64,000 bases of DNA from Pelotomaculum schinkii (GTDB taxonomy: Bacteria; Bacillota; Desulfotomaculia; Desulfotomaculales; Pelotomaculaceae). Under the pieces are notes generated by a model, which saw only the letters and a program-made list of their open reading frames with translations, was not told where the DNA came from and did no database searches. The translations under genes were made by a program, and so were the position numbers. This document shows, in pieces, positions 24,905 to 33,456 of the stretch; positions within the stretch are counted from its first letter, which is position 1; the number at the start of each line of letters is the position of its first letter. The stretch spans positions 1,674,001 to 1,738,000 of the forward strand of contig NZ_QFGA01000001.1 in NCBI RefSeq assembly GCF_004369205.1, given 5' to 3'.

Positions 24905-26311
24905 TTATAACTCAACGGGCTGGGTGGCCTCTTTTTTGCCCCCCTTTAGCAGCAAGCCGTTCAGGGACCTTGACAGAACCAACAGGACTATTCCCAGACC
25001 CAGCGCCACTCCTGCCGCTACCAGGTGGCCGAAGAAATAAAAGAGCAGCAGGTAGCCGGTACAGATCAAGATGGACAACAGCATCAGGGGGAAGGCCACT
25101 TTCATAAATTCAACAAAGGTAACGCGGACGCCCCTCTTTTCCGCCATGCCGACGACTACCACGTTGGCGGAGGCGCCGATGAGGGTCCCGTTGCCGCCCA
25201 GGCAGGCGCCCAGCGACAGCGCCCACCAGAGAAAGTTCAGGTCCGCAATCCCACCCAGGCGTCCCATGTCCTGGATGAGCGGGATCATGGTCGCGACGAA
25301 GGGGATATTGTCAACAAAGGCCGATGCTATCGCCGATAACCAGAGGATCAACATGCCGGTCGGCAGCATGTTGCCGCCGGTTGTTTCCAGGGCCCACTTG
25401 GCCACCATCTCAATGACACCGACTTCTTCCAGCGCGCCGATGATTACGAACAGGCCGATGAAAAAGAACAGCACGGGCCACTCCACCGCCTGCAGGGCGT
25501 GTTCGACGTCTTCTCCGGAAATTAATAAGAGGAGGCTCGCGCCGGCCAGGGCGATGACCGAGGATTCAAGGTGGACGTACTGGTGCAGGACAAAGCCCAA
25601 AATGGTCAGCGCCAGGACCACCAGGCATTTTTTGAGGAGGACAGCATCCTTGATCTCATCCCGCTCGTTCATAAGCATAATATTTGCTTTCAGCTGTTCC
25701 GGCGCGTACAGTTTATCCCGGTAGAGGAACTGGAGCAAAAAGATCGTCGTAACATATACGACTATAATAACCGGGGTCAGGTTAAAAGCAAAGTCCATAA
25801 AGCCAAGTCCGGTGGCGCTGCCGATCATGATGTTCGGCGGGTCCCCGATCAGGGTGGCGGTGCCGCCGATGTTGGACGCTAAGATTTCGGTAAACAGAAA
25901 CGGCCACGGGCTGATTTTGAGTTGGCTGGTGATGGCGAAGGTGACCGGTACAATTAAGAGGACGGTGGTCACATTATCCAGGAAAGCCGACAGGACTGCC
26001 GTGACCAGGGCGAGAGCCGCGAGGATCTTCAGCGGCGCTCCCCCGGACGCTTTGGCCGCCTTGATCGCCAGGTATTCAAAAACACCGGTTTTCCTGGTGA
26101 CGCCGACAATGATCATCATGCCCACCAGGAGGCCGATGGTGTTAAAATCAATGGCCTCCACCGCTGTTTCCAAGTGGAGAATCCCCAGCAAAATCACCAT
26201 TACCGCCCCTAGCAGGGCTATCACTGTACGGTGGATTTTTTCGGAAACGATGATCGCGTAGGTTATTAGAAAAATTGCTACGGCTATAACTGGCTGGTAC
26301 TGTTCGGGCAT
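24905..26311 (-). CDS. ArsB/NhaD-type ion transporter, copy 2
   Basis: A 468-residue paralogue of the gene at 22799, nearly co-linear with it. NIGGTATLIGDPPNIMIG and LGGNGTLIGASANVV are intact. GAGGTG lies 6-7 bases before the ATG at 26311. An upstream GTG three codons earlier is less well placed. Divergence is scattered and mostly conservative, so both copies look functional. The leader is about 870 nt long and triplicated, unlike copy 1. Confidence 0.82.
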   Translation of the reverse strand: MPEQYQPVIAVAIFLITYAIIVSEKIHRTVIALLGAVMVILLGILHLETAVEAIDFNTIGLLVGMMIIVGVTRKTGVFEYLAIKAAKASGGAPLKILAALALVTAVLSAFLDNVTTVLLIVPVTFAITSQLKISPWPFLFTEILASNIGGTATLIGDPPNIMIGSATGLGFMDFAFNLTPVIIVVYVTTIFLLQFLYRDKLYAPEQLKANIMLMNERDEIKDAVLLKKCLVVLALTILGFVLHQYVHLESSVIALAGASLLLLISGEDVEHALQAVEWPVLFFFIGLFVIIGALEEVGVIEMVAKWALETTGGNMLPTGMLILWLSAIASAFVDNIPFVATMIPLIQDMGRLGGIADLNFLWWALSLGACLGGNGTLIGASANVVVVGMAEKRGVRVTFVEFMKVAFPLMLLSILICTGYLLLFYFFGHLVAAGVALGLGIVLLVLSRSLNGLLLKGGKKEATQPVEL

Positions 26312-27183
26312 TGTGTTCACCTCATAATGTAAAATTATTATATCTTAAGCTGCTCGTGAAAGCTTTTGTACGATTGAAATCGCACCAGCATTTGTTGGGG
26401 AATGAAACAAGGCAGTGAAATAAAAAATCTGACTTCATACCCCACCTTAAAAAGCCCAGGTTCCTTTTAAAAGGCGGTGAAATCAGAAAGCTGACTTCCC
26501 ACCCCAGAAGCCTTAAGTTCCTTGAAAACGGACCCTCCAGGTCCGTCCAACACGTTAACACCCGTTATGCGCTTACCACGGTATACGCTATCATATTGCA
26601 CTGCTATGGTTCGTTCATTGTGCTCACCTCTTGTAACAATTTAAATACCTAAAATCGCACCCATATTTACGGGAAATAAAACAAGATGGTAAAAATAAAA
26701 AATCTGATTCATACCCCACCTTAAAAAGCCCAGGTTCCTTTTAAAGGTGGTGAAATCAGAAAACTGACTTCCCACCCCAGAAGCCTTAGGTTCCTTGAAA
26801 ACGGACCTTTCAGGTCCGTCCAACACGTTGCAACCCGTTATGCACTTACCACGATATACCTGATCATATGGCTCTGCTATACTTCAGTCATTGTACTCAC
26901 CCATGTAAAAGTTCAAATACCTTAAGCCGCTGCGAAGCTTTTGTGCGATTGAAACGGCGCCCATATGCCGGGGGGGGTTATAACAGGGTGATAAAATAAA
27001 AAATCCGATTTCATATCCCCCCTAAAAAAGCCCTCAAGCCCCTTTAAAAGGCGGTGAAATCAGAAGCTGACCTCCCACCCCAGAAGCCTTGAGTTCCTTG
27101 AAAACGGACCTTTCAGGTCCGTCCAACACGTTAACAACCGATATGCGCTTAGTACGGTACACTTTATCATATATCTCCTATAG
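26312..27183 (-). repeat. Triplicated transporter leader
   Basis: Three tandem units carry gtccgtccaa at 26541, 26814 and 27117, so they are about 273 and 303 bp apart. Each has a hairpin ACGGACC..GGTCCGT, the hairpin GGTGGGAAGTCAG/CTGATTTCACC, a weaker second copy of it and an upstream region. The two upstream units end in a relic of the gene start: GAGGTGAGCACAATGAACGA near 26610-26630 and a similar ATG near 26900, each followed by an early TAG. There is no gene. Confidence 0.75.
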
Positions 27184-27293
27184 TCTATAGTAACATTTGT
27201 GGTCAGGTCAAGACATTACCGGAAAAAATTTTTAACATCTTGCAGGAAAATGTACCTGTCGGCAGCGAAATTAAAATTACTATGGACTATAGG
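27177..27293. promoter_or_regulatory. Divergent promoter region with inverted repeat (copy 2)
   Basis: Inverted arms CCTATAGTCTATAGTAA (27177-27193) and TTACTATGGACTATAGG (27277-27293) match at 16 of 17 positions. On the minus strand TTGACC (27206-27211), a 16-bp spacer and TATAGA (27184-27189) form the transporter promoter. The right arm ends at the usp ribosome-binding site. The arms may be regulator sites or matching promoters for both directions. Confidence 0.7.
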
Positions 27294-27305
27294 AGGTGAG
27301 CAACA

Positions 27306-27743
27306 TTGATCAAAAAAATTCTGGTCGCTTACGACAACGGAAGCAAGGCCAAAAAAGCCCTGGAAACCGCCATCGAGATTGCCAAGGGGAACAAGGCAGG
27401 GATTTACCTGCTGACTTCGGCAAAGATGACTGATTTTATTTCATCTGTTGCCAGTCCTGAGATGCTTAAGGATCTGGAAGAGAAAAGCCGCGATTATTTT
27501 GTGGAGGCGCTGAAGGAGCCGGTGGAAAGAGTTAAAAAAGAGGGTATCCCGGTCTTTTCTGTCATCCTGCAGGAGCGTCCCGGCGAGGCTATTGTCCGCT
27601 ATGCTGACGAGGAAGGCATGGACCTGATCGTCATGGGTTCGGCCAACCGGGGTACCGTGGAAAGGTTCCTGCTGGGTCTGGGCAGCGTATCCAACTATGT
27701 CCTCCAACAAGCCCGGCAGCCGGTGCTGATCACCAAGGAATAG
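27306..27743 (+). CDS. Universal stress protein, UspA family
   Basis: A 145-residue cytoplasmic protein of the Usp fold. It opens KKILVAYDNGSKAKKALE and has the ATP-binding signature GSANRGTVERFLLGLGSVSNYV (GxxGxxxxxxxGSV type). It is probably ATP-binding and modulates the neighbouring transporter, which is divergently expressed from the same region. The start is TTG with AGGAGGTG upstream. Confidence 0.9.
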   Translation: MIKKILVAYDNGSKAKKALETAIEIAKGNKAGIYLLTSAKMTDFISSVASPEMLKDLEEKSRDYFVEALKEPVERVKKEGIPVFSVILQERPGEAIVRYADEEGMDLIVMGSANRGTVERFLLGLGSVSNYVLQQARQPVLITKE

Positions 27744-28155
27744 GGCGAATAAATTCACATCTTTATTGCTGTTTGCTGTATTTATAATTTATACTATATA
27801 AAATCATTATAAATAACTATCAAATTGCAAAATCGCAAACAACGGCTGGAGTGAATGGAAACCCCTGGTATGGGCTGCAAAGGTTAATCGTAATAGCACT
27901 TACCGGTAGTCAATGCCAATAAACTCAACAACTTCTTAATAAGAAGGCAGAAATCAGCTACCACAACAAATTCAAGAAATACTTGCTCTTTAGGTTGTTT
28001 TTCCATGCCCGATTTAAAGTTTTTGCTCTTCTCTTTCACATCTTTTGTGATATAATAGCGACGTGTCAAATATCGATTTTTTATGATCCGCTCACCCCGA
28101 ACACGTTTAACTGTTTGGCGTGGCGGGTCAAAAATCGTAAGGAGAGAGGGAACGA
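27744..28155. other. rnf upstream region
   Basis: About 280 bp carry no recognised feature. An extended -10 (TGATATAAT, 28048-28056) then sits about 100 bp before rnfC. In the leader, CGATTTTTTATGATCCGC (about 28074-28091) can pair with GCGGGTCAAAAATCG (28125-28139), just before the AAGGAGAG ribosome-binding site. Confidence 0.55.
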
Positions 28156-29466
28156 ATGAGCATTTTCAGCAAACATCTCCCGGCGATCCATGTAGAGCAT
28201 TATAAGTATACCGCGGAAAGCCCTACGGAAAAAATGCCGGTGCCCGATAAGGTGTACATTTCCATGGTACAGCATATCGGCGCTCCCTGCCAGCCCAAGG
28301 TGGAGGTGGGAGATCTCGTCAAGGTGGGCCAGGTTATCGGCGACACCGATGCCTTTGTCAGCGCCCCCATTCATTCCAGTGTTTCAGGTAAAGTGACGGC
28401 CATCGACAAAAGCCTGACCATGTCAGGCGTCTGGGATCTGATCGTAACGATCACGACGGACAAAAAACAGGAAGTTCTGGAAGGACTCGCTCCCCCGCAA
28501 ATCGACGACAAGGACAGCTTTATCAAGGCGGTCCGCGCTTCCGGCCTGGTAGGTCTGGGCGGCGCCGCTTTCCCAACGCACATCAAGTTCAACCCCAAGA
28601 ACCTCGATGAAGTGGACAGCTTCATCATCAACGGCGCCGAATGTGAGCCTTACCTCACCGCCGACTACCGGACCATGATGGAAAACTCGGAACTGCTGAT
28701 CAACGGCCTGAAAAACACGCTGAAATACCTCAAGATCAAGCGCGGAATCATCGGCATCGAATCCAACAAGGCTCCGGCGATCAACAAGCTGCGGGCAATG
28801 GTCAAGGATAACCCGGAGATCGAGGTAATGGAGCTCAGATCCGTTTATCCCCAGGGCGGGGAACGTGTTTTAATCTACGAGACCACAGGAAGAGAGATCC
28901 CGATAGGCAAGCTTCCCGCGGACATAGGCGCGATTGTTTCGAATATCAGCTCCGTGGTCGCTTTGCAGAACTTTATTGAAACAGGAATGCCTCTGGTCTC
29001 AAAGAAGGTCACAGTGAGCGGCAACGCCATCCGTATTCCCAAGAACGTGGAGGCTCCGATCGGAACGCCCATCAGTCAATTGATAACATTCTGCGGCGGA
29101 TACAAAAGAACTCCCAAAAAGATCATCATGGGCGGGCCGATGATGGGGGCAGCCGTCTACGACGACGGGATGACCGTGAACAAGAACACCAGCGGCATCC
29201 TGACTTTTGACGAGGAATTAGCCACATTGCCTAAAGAAACACCCTGTATCAGCTGCGGCCGCTGTATCAAGGCCTGTCCAATGCTGCTCATGCCTACCCT
29301 GCTGGCAAAAGCCTACGACGCCAAGGATGTTGAGCAGCTGCAGAAGCTGAACGTGAATCTTTGTATGGAATGCGGCTGCTGCTCTTATGTCTGCCCCGCG
29401 AAAAAACAGCTGGCTTTCACCAATAAACTGGGCAAACGACTAGTTATGGAAGGAGGTAAAAAATAA
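28156..29466 (+). CDS. rnfC: Rnf complex subunit C, NADH-oxidising Fe-S/FMN protein
   Basis: A 436-residue peripheral subunit of the ferredoxin:NAD+ oxidoreductase. RnfC holds the NAD(H) site and passes electrons on. The nucleotide/FMN region GLVGLGGAAFPTHIKF is at about residues 135-150. Two 4Fe-4S motifs are near the C-terminus: CISCGRCIKACP and CMECGCCSYVCP. AAGGAGAG precedes the ATG. It is first in the order rnfCDGEAB, the usual order in clostridia and acetogens. The complex couples electron flow to Na+ or H+ pumping. Confidence 0.96.
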   Translation: MSIFSKHLPAIHVEHYKYTAESPTEKMPVPDKVYISMVQHIGAPCQPKVEVGDLVKVGQVIGDTDAFVSAPIHSSVSGKVTAIDKSLTMSGVWDLIVTITTDKKQEVLEGLAPPQIDDKDSFIKAVRASGLVGLGGAAFPTHIKFNPKNLDEVDSFIINGAECEPYLTADYRTMMENSELLINGLKNTLKYLKIKRGIIGIESNKAPAINKLRAMVKDNPEIEVMELRSVYPQGGERVLIYETTGREIPIGKLPADIGAIVSNISSVVALQNFIETGMPLVSKKVTVSGNAIRIPKNVEAPIGTPISQLITFCGGYKRTPKKIIMGGPMMGAAVYDDGMTVNKNTSGILTFDEELATLPKETPCISCGRCIKACPMLLMPTLLAKAYDAKDVEQLQKLNVNLCMECGCCSYVCPAKKQLAFTNKLGKRLVMEGGKK

Positions 29467-30422
29467 TGGGCCGTTATAATCAAGGAACTCTTATTGTATC
29501 TTCCTCCCCGCATATCGTGGACAATGTAACCACGACAAGAATTATGTTGGACGTATTGATCGCTCTCATTCCTGCCTTTATCATGTCCGGCGTCATCTTC
29601 GGCTCCAGAGCCATCCTTCTAACGGTCACCTGTGTCGCAGCCTGCGTCCTGTTCGAGGCCGGCTTCCAATATATCACCAAAAAGGACAGCACTATCACAG
29701 ATTTAAGCGCCGTGGTGACCGGTGTGCTGCTTGGCTTCAATCTTCCGTCGTCTTTACCTTTTTGGATGGCGGTGGTCGGTTCCTTTGTGGCTATCGTGGT
29801 TGTCAAGCAAATCTTTGGAGGGATCGGCCAAAACTTTGCTAACCCGGCCATTACCGCCCGCGTCGTCCTGCTGGTATCGTTTGCAACTCCCATGACGACA
29901 TGGCCCTTGCCCAGTAACCTCCTGGGAACTACCGACGCAGTGACCGGAGCGACACCCCTTGGTATTTTGAATATGGGGACAGATCTTAGCTCCCTGCCCT
30001 CCAATATGGACCTCTTCCTCGGATTTGTCGGCGGCTCTTTAGGTGAAACCAGCGCAATCGCGCTTTTAATTGGCGGCATCTATCTCTTATGGCGAAAAGT
30101 CATCGAGCCGTGGATCCCGCTGGCTTTTATCGGCACGGTATTCATCTTTGCCTTGTTGGCGGGTCAGGACCCGATCTTCCACATCTGCGCCGGCGGCGTG
30201 ATGTTGGGCGCATTCTTTATGGCAACGGATTATACGACTTCTCCGCACCTCACAACGGGCAAAATCGTTTTCGGCATCGGCTGCGGTCTTATGACTATGA
30301 TTATCCGGCTCTACGGCTCCTATCCGGAGGGCGTATCCTTTGCGATCCTGCTCATGAACATACTGACACCTCAAATCGACATGCTGTTTAGAAGAAAGAC
30401 TTACGGAGGTGTGAAGATATGA
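29466..30422 (+). CDS. rnfD: Rnf complex subunit D, membrane flavoprotein
   Basis: A 318-residue membrane subunit. The covalent FMN attachment motif TGATPLG (DAVTGATPLGIL, about residues 155-170) is present, as is the NPAITARVVLLVSFA helix. The start overlaps the rnfC stop (TAATG) with GGAGG upstream. Flavinylation would be by the ApbE encoded downstream. Confidence 0.95.
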   Translation: MGRYNQGTLIVSSSPHIVDNVTTTRIMLDVLIALIPAFIMSGVIFGSRAILLTVTCVAACVLFEAGFQYITKKDSTITDLSAVVTGVLLGFNLPSSLPFWMAVVGSFVAIVVVKQIFGGIGQNFANPAITARVVLLVSFATPMTTWPLPSNLLGTTDAVTGATPLGILNMGTDLSSLPSNMDLFLGFVGGSLGETSAIALLIGGIYLLWRKVIEPWIPLAFIGTVFIFALLAGQDPIFHICAGGVMLGAFFMATDYTTSPHLTTGKIVFGIGCGLMTMIIRLYGSYPEGVSFAILLMNILTPQIDMLFRRKTYGGVKI

Positions 30423-31018
30423 AAACCGAAGATATGAAAGCTGAAGCCGTGCAGGTTGTGGCTGTAAAGACATCGAGTTTCGAAGAACTGATCAAGCCCT
30501 CACTGGTCCTGCTGCTCATCTGCCTGGTCGTAACCGCCGCCCTGGCGTTTACCTATCAGGTTACGGCGCCGGTCATAGCGGACATCAATACTCGCAACGC
30601 CAACATCGCCAGAGGTGAGGTACTGCCGCAAGGGCAAGGTTCCTTCTCTCAAGTAAATGCCCAGCTCCCGGAAAACGTGGCTGAGGTCTATAAGGCCGAC
30701 AACGGCGCCGGTATGGTGTTTACCACGCTGGACAAAGGTTTCGGCGGACAGGTTACAGTCATGGTCGGGATCGACAGCGAGGGCGCCATCACGGGCGTTA
30801 AAGTGACCAAACACAGTGAAACTCCCGGTCTCGGCACCAAGGCCATGACCCCCGAATATCTCTCGCAATATAAGGGACAAAAAGCTATTACCAGGTCCGG
30901 TGAACCAAACGAGACCGAAATTGACGCTATTACCGGCGCAACGATCACATCCAATGCTGTATTCCGTGCGACGGAGACAGCCCTGGCCCAATACAAATCG
31001 TTAGGGGGTGCTAAATAA
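30419..31018 (+). CDS. rnfG: Rnf complex subunit G, FMN-binding
   Basis: A 199-residue protein with one N-terminal helix and an extracytoplasmic FMN-binding domain. The attachment motif AITGATITSNAV (about residue 170) carries the acceptor Thr. The start overlaps the rnfD stop. Confidence 0.95.
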   Translation: MKTEDMKAEAVQVVAVKTSSFEELIKPSLVLLLICLVVTAALAFTYQVTAPVIADINTRNANIARGEVLPQGQGSFSQVNAQLPENVAEVYKADNGAGMVFTTLDKGFGGQVTVMVGIDSEGAITGVKVTKHSETPGLGTKAMTPEYLSQYKGQKAITRSGEPNETEIDAITGATITSNAVFRATETALAQYKSLGGAK

Positions 31019-31701
31019 TGAACAAGCTGAGCTTAATAACAAACGGAATCATTAAAGAAAACCCGGTGTTGATCCTGCTTTTGGGTACCTGCCCCACCCT
31101 GGCGGTTACCACTTCGGCCATCAACGGTCTGGGAATGGGCTTTTCTACCATGGCGGTCCTGGTTTCTTCCAACATCGTGATCGCTCTTTTGAAAAACATT
31201 ATTCCGGACAAGGTCCGGATCCCCAGCTTTATCGTAGTCATCGCGGGTTTCGTCACCATAGTCGGCTTGCTGCTGCAGGCCTACGCCCCGGAGATCAATG
31301 AGGCCCTGGGCTTGTTCATACCTCTAATTGTAGTGAACTGTATCATCCTGGGACGGGCTGAAATGTTCGCAAGTAAGAATAAGGTCATTGACTCAGCTTT
31401 CGATGGTATTGGCATGGGCCTTGGATTCACTTTTGCTTTGTTTTTGATGGGTTCCATTCGTGAGTTCCTCGGTTCAGGCGCATGGATGGGCCTCAAGCTG
31501 ACTGCCAATCTGTACGACCCTATTTCGGTCTTCATGCTGGCTCCCGGCGCTTTCTTTACCTATGGTTGCCTGGTGGCATTGATAAATTATGTTTCCAAAG
31601 GCAAAGCCATCAAGAAAACAGACTTCGGCTGCGAGGGCTGTCCTTCTGCCGCCGGCTGTCAGCAAATCGGAATGTCGGCAGATTGTAATAGGGGGTTGTA
31701 A
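31018..31701 (+). CDS. rnfE: Rnf complex subunit E
   Basis: A 227-residue integral membrane subunit of the Rnf/Nqr RnfE family. It has six helices, with VLILLLGTCPTLAVTTSAINGLGMG near the N-terminus and MGSIREFLGSGAWMG. The C-terminal tail has several Cys (GCEGCPSAAGC). It is translationally coupled to rnfG by a TAATG overlap. Confidence 0.95.
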   Translation: MNKLSLITNGIIKENPVLILLLGTCPTLAVTTSAINGLGMGFSTMAVLVSSNIVIALLKNIIPDKVRIPSFIVVIAGFVTIVGLLLQAYAPEINEALGLFIPLIVVNCIILGRAEMFASKNKVIDSAFDGIGMGLGFTFALFLMGSIREFLGSGAWMGLKLTANLYDPISVFMLAPGAFFTYGCLVALINYVSKGKAIKKTDFGCEGCPSAAGCQQIGMSADCNRGL

Positions 31702-31704
31702 GTA

Positions 31705-32298
31705 ATGCAAGAAATGATGATCATTATATTAAGCGCCATACTGGTCAACAATTTCGTACTGGTCAAGTTCCTCGGCATTTGCCCCTTCCTGGGCGTTTCC
31801 AAGAAACTGGATTCCGCCGTCGGCATGAGTCTCGCGGTCATTTTCGTCATGGTCCTGGCCACGGCAGTGACCTATCCGATTCAGATGGGCCTGCTGGTGC
31901 CGCTGCAAATCGGCTACCTGCAGACCATCGTATTTATCCTGGTCATCGCCGCTTTGGTCCAGCTGGTGGAAATTTCCCTGAAAAAATATGTGCCTTCGCT
32001 GCACCAATCACTGGGCGTATATCTTCCTTTGATCACGACCAACTGCGCCGTCCTCGGCGTTACGATCCTCAACATCGACGAAAAATATACATTTTTTCAG
32101 TCACTGTTAAATTCCTTTGGCGCCGGTGTTGGCTTCCTGCTTGCCATGGTCCTTTTCTCCGGGATCCGGCAGCGCATAGAGAACAACGACTTTCCGGCAG
32201 CCTTCAAGGGTATCCCGGCAGTCCTCATCGCCGCTTCAATCGTTTCACTGTCTTTCATGGGCTTTTCCGGCGTGATTGACGGATTGTTCGGGCACTAA
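31705..32298 (+). CDS. rnfA: Rnf complex subunit A
   Basis: A 197-residue membrane subunit with the signature LVNNFVLVKFLGICPFLGVSK and the second-half repeat TTNCAVLGVTILN. With RnfE it forms the antiparallel membrane pair that holds an Fe-S centre in the known complexes. Confidence 0.96.
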   Translation: MQEMMIIILSAILVNNFVLVKFLGICPFLGVSKKLDSAVGMSLAVIFVMVLATAVTYPIQMGLLVPLQIGYLQTIVFILVIAALVQLVEISLKKYVPSLHQSLGVYLPLITTNCAVLGVTILNIDEKYTFFQSLLNSFGAGVGFLLAMVLFSGIRQRIENNDFPAAFKGIPAVLIAASIVSLSFMGFSGVIDGLFGH

Positions 32299-32315
32299 GA
32301 AAGGAGAATTAGACT

Positions 32316-33188
32316 ATGCAATTCATCATACCGGTCGGCATTGTTACGGCTATGGGGCTCCTGGCAGGAGGCATTCTGACCATCGCCGACAAGTTTATGG
32401 CGGTCCAGATGGACGAGACCGCCGCAAAGGTCCTGGCCGCGCTCCCCGGAGCCAACTGCGGAGCCTGCGGCTTCGCCGGCTGCGCAGACTATGCCAATGC
32501 GCTGGCCAAGGACGAGGAACACGCCATCAAAGCCAATCTCTGTACCCCCGGAGGCGATGCTGTGGCGATGGAGGTCAGCAGCATTCTCGGGGTGGAGTTC
32601 GAGGGCGCTTCCAGCAAGATCGCCATCATGAAATGCTCCGGTTCCCGGGACAGGACCAGCTATGCTATGGATTATCAAGGCCACCAGACCTGTAAAGCGA
32701 ACAAACTGTTCTTCCGGGGCAGGGGCGCATGTGAAATGGCCTGCCTGGGCTTCGGAGACTGTGTCAATGTGTGCGCATATGACGCGATCAGGATTGAAAA
32801 CGGTCTCGCCGTGATCAACAAGTATAAATGCGTCGGTTGCGGGCTTTGCGCCAAGGCCTGCCCAAACGCCCTGATCGAGATTGTGCCGGACAAGACCCGT
32901 GTCGTGGTCGGGTGCAGTTCCGTCGATCCGGGAAAAGTTACCCGGGAAATCTGCGCCATCGGCTGCATCGCCTGCAAGCTCTGCGAAAAGACTTGCAAAT
33001 TCGATGCAATCCATGTAATCAATAACCACGCGGTCATTGATTACACCAAGTGCAAAAATTGCACGGCATGCGCCAAGAAGTGTCCCACCAACGTCATCCA
33101 TGTCTTTCCAAGGCCGGTCAGCGCGCCTCAGCAAAAGCCCAAACCGGTAGCTGCAGAAACGGCGCAGGTAGAGGCGCCTGCCCAGTAA
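32316..33188 (+). CDS. rnfB: Rnf complex subunit B, ferredoxin-accepting
   Basis: A 290-residue multi-Fe-S protein. An N-terminal helix is followed by the RnfB motif ANCGACGFAGCADYA and then three clusters of ferredoxin Cys motifs, including CVGCGLCAKACP, CIACKLCEKTC and CKNCTACAKKCP. The last 25 residues are Pro/Ala/Lys-rich. It is the entry point for reduced ferredoxin. AAGGAG precedes the ATG. Confidence 0.95.
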   Translation: MQFIIPVGIVTAMGLLAGGILTIADKFMAVQMDETAAKVLAALPGANCGACGFAGCADYANALAKDEEHAIKANLCTPGGDAVAMEVSSILGVEFEGASSKIAIMKCSGSRDRTSYAMDYQGHQTCKANKLFFRGRGACEMACLGFGDCVNVCAYDAIRIENGLAVINKYKCVGCGLCAKACPNALIEIVPDKTRVVVGCSSVDPGKVTREICAIGCIACKLCEKTCKFDAIHVINNHAVIDYTKCKNCTACAKKCPTNVIHVFPRPVSAPQQKPKPVAAETAQVEAPAQ

Positions 33189-33456
33189 ACTTAGAAAAGA
33201 CAGGACTCCTAAACGCGTGATGGGGGAACAGACGCAGTTTCCGGCACGGTTAAGAGGACTGGTAAGACGTTTACGCCGGGCAGGCTTGCCTTTCGCAAGC
33301 TGCCCGGCGTTTTTATAAGCTGATGAACAGGTATTGTTTTATAAGCGAAACTGGTGAGAATGAAAGCAAAACCTTATGGCAGACCCAAAACCGGGTTATA
33401 ATGATTTAGACGTGTTTATAAAATACTTAAGGTGGTGATTAAACATATTTAAGTAT

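Noticed and set aside
22799-26311. Calling the paired transporters ArsB arsenite pumps
   Set aside because: Only the superfamily is clear; no arsR, arsC or arsA is nearby, and the partner is a universal stress protein.
24203-27183. Transporter leaders as a named riboswitch (c-di-AMP, Na+, Mn2+, NiCo)
   Set aside because: The conserved cores of those classes were not found, and the possible long-range pairing in one unit (CTCAAG/CTTGAG) is not kept in the others.
32295-33134. Minus-strand ORF opposite rnfB (279 codons)
   Set aside because: It is a shadow of rnfB; the codon pattern follows the plus-strand gene and no protein family is recognisable.
28156-33188. Na+-NQR operon
   Set aside because: Gene order CDGEAB, the RnfB ferredoxin subunit and the absence of NqrF/NqrA-type proteins identify Rnf.
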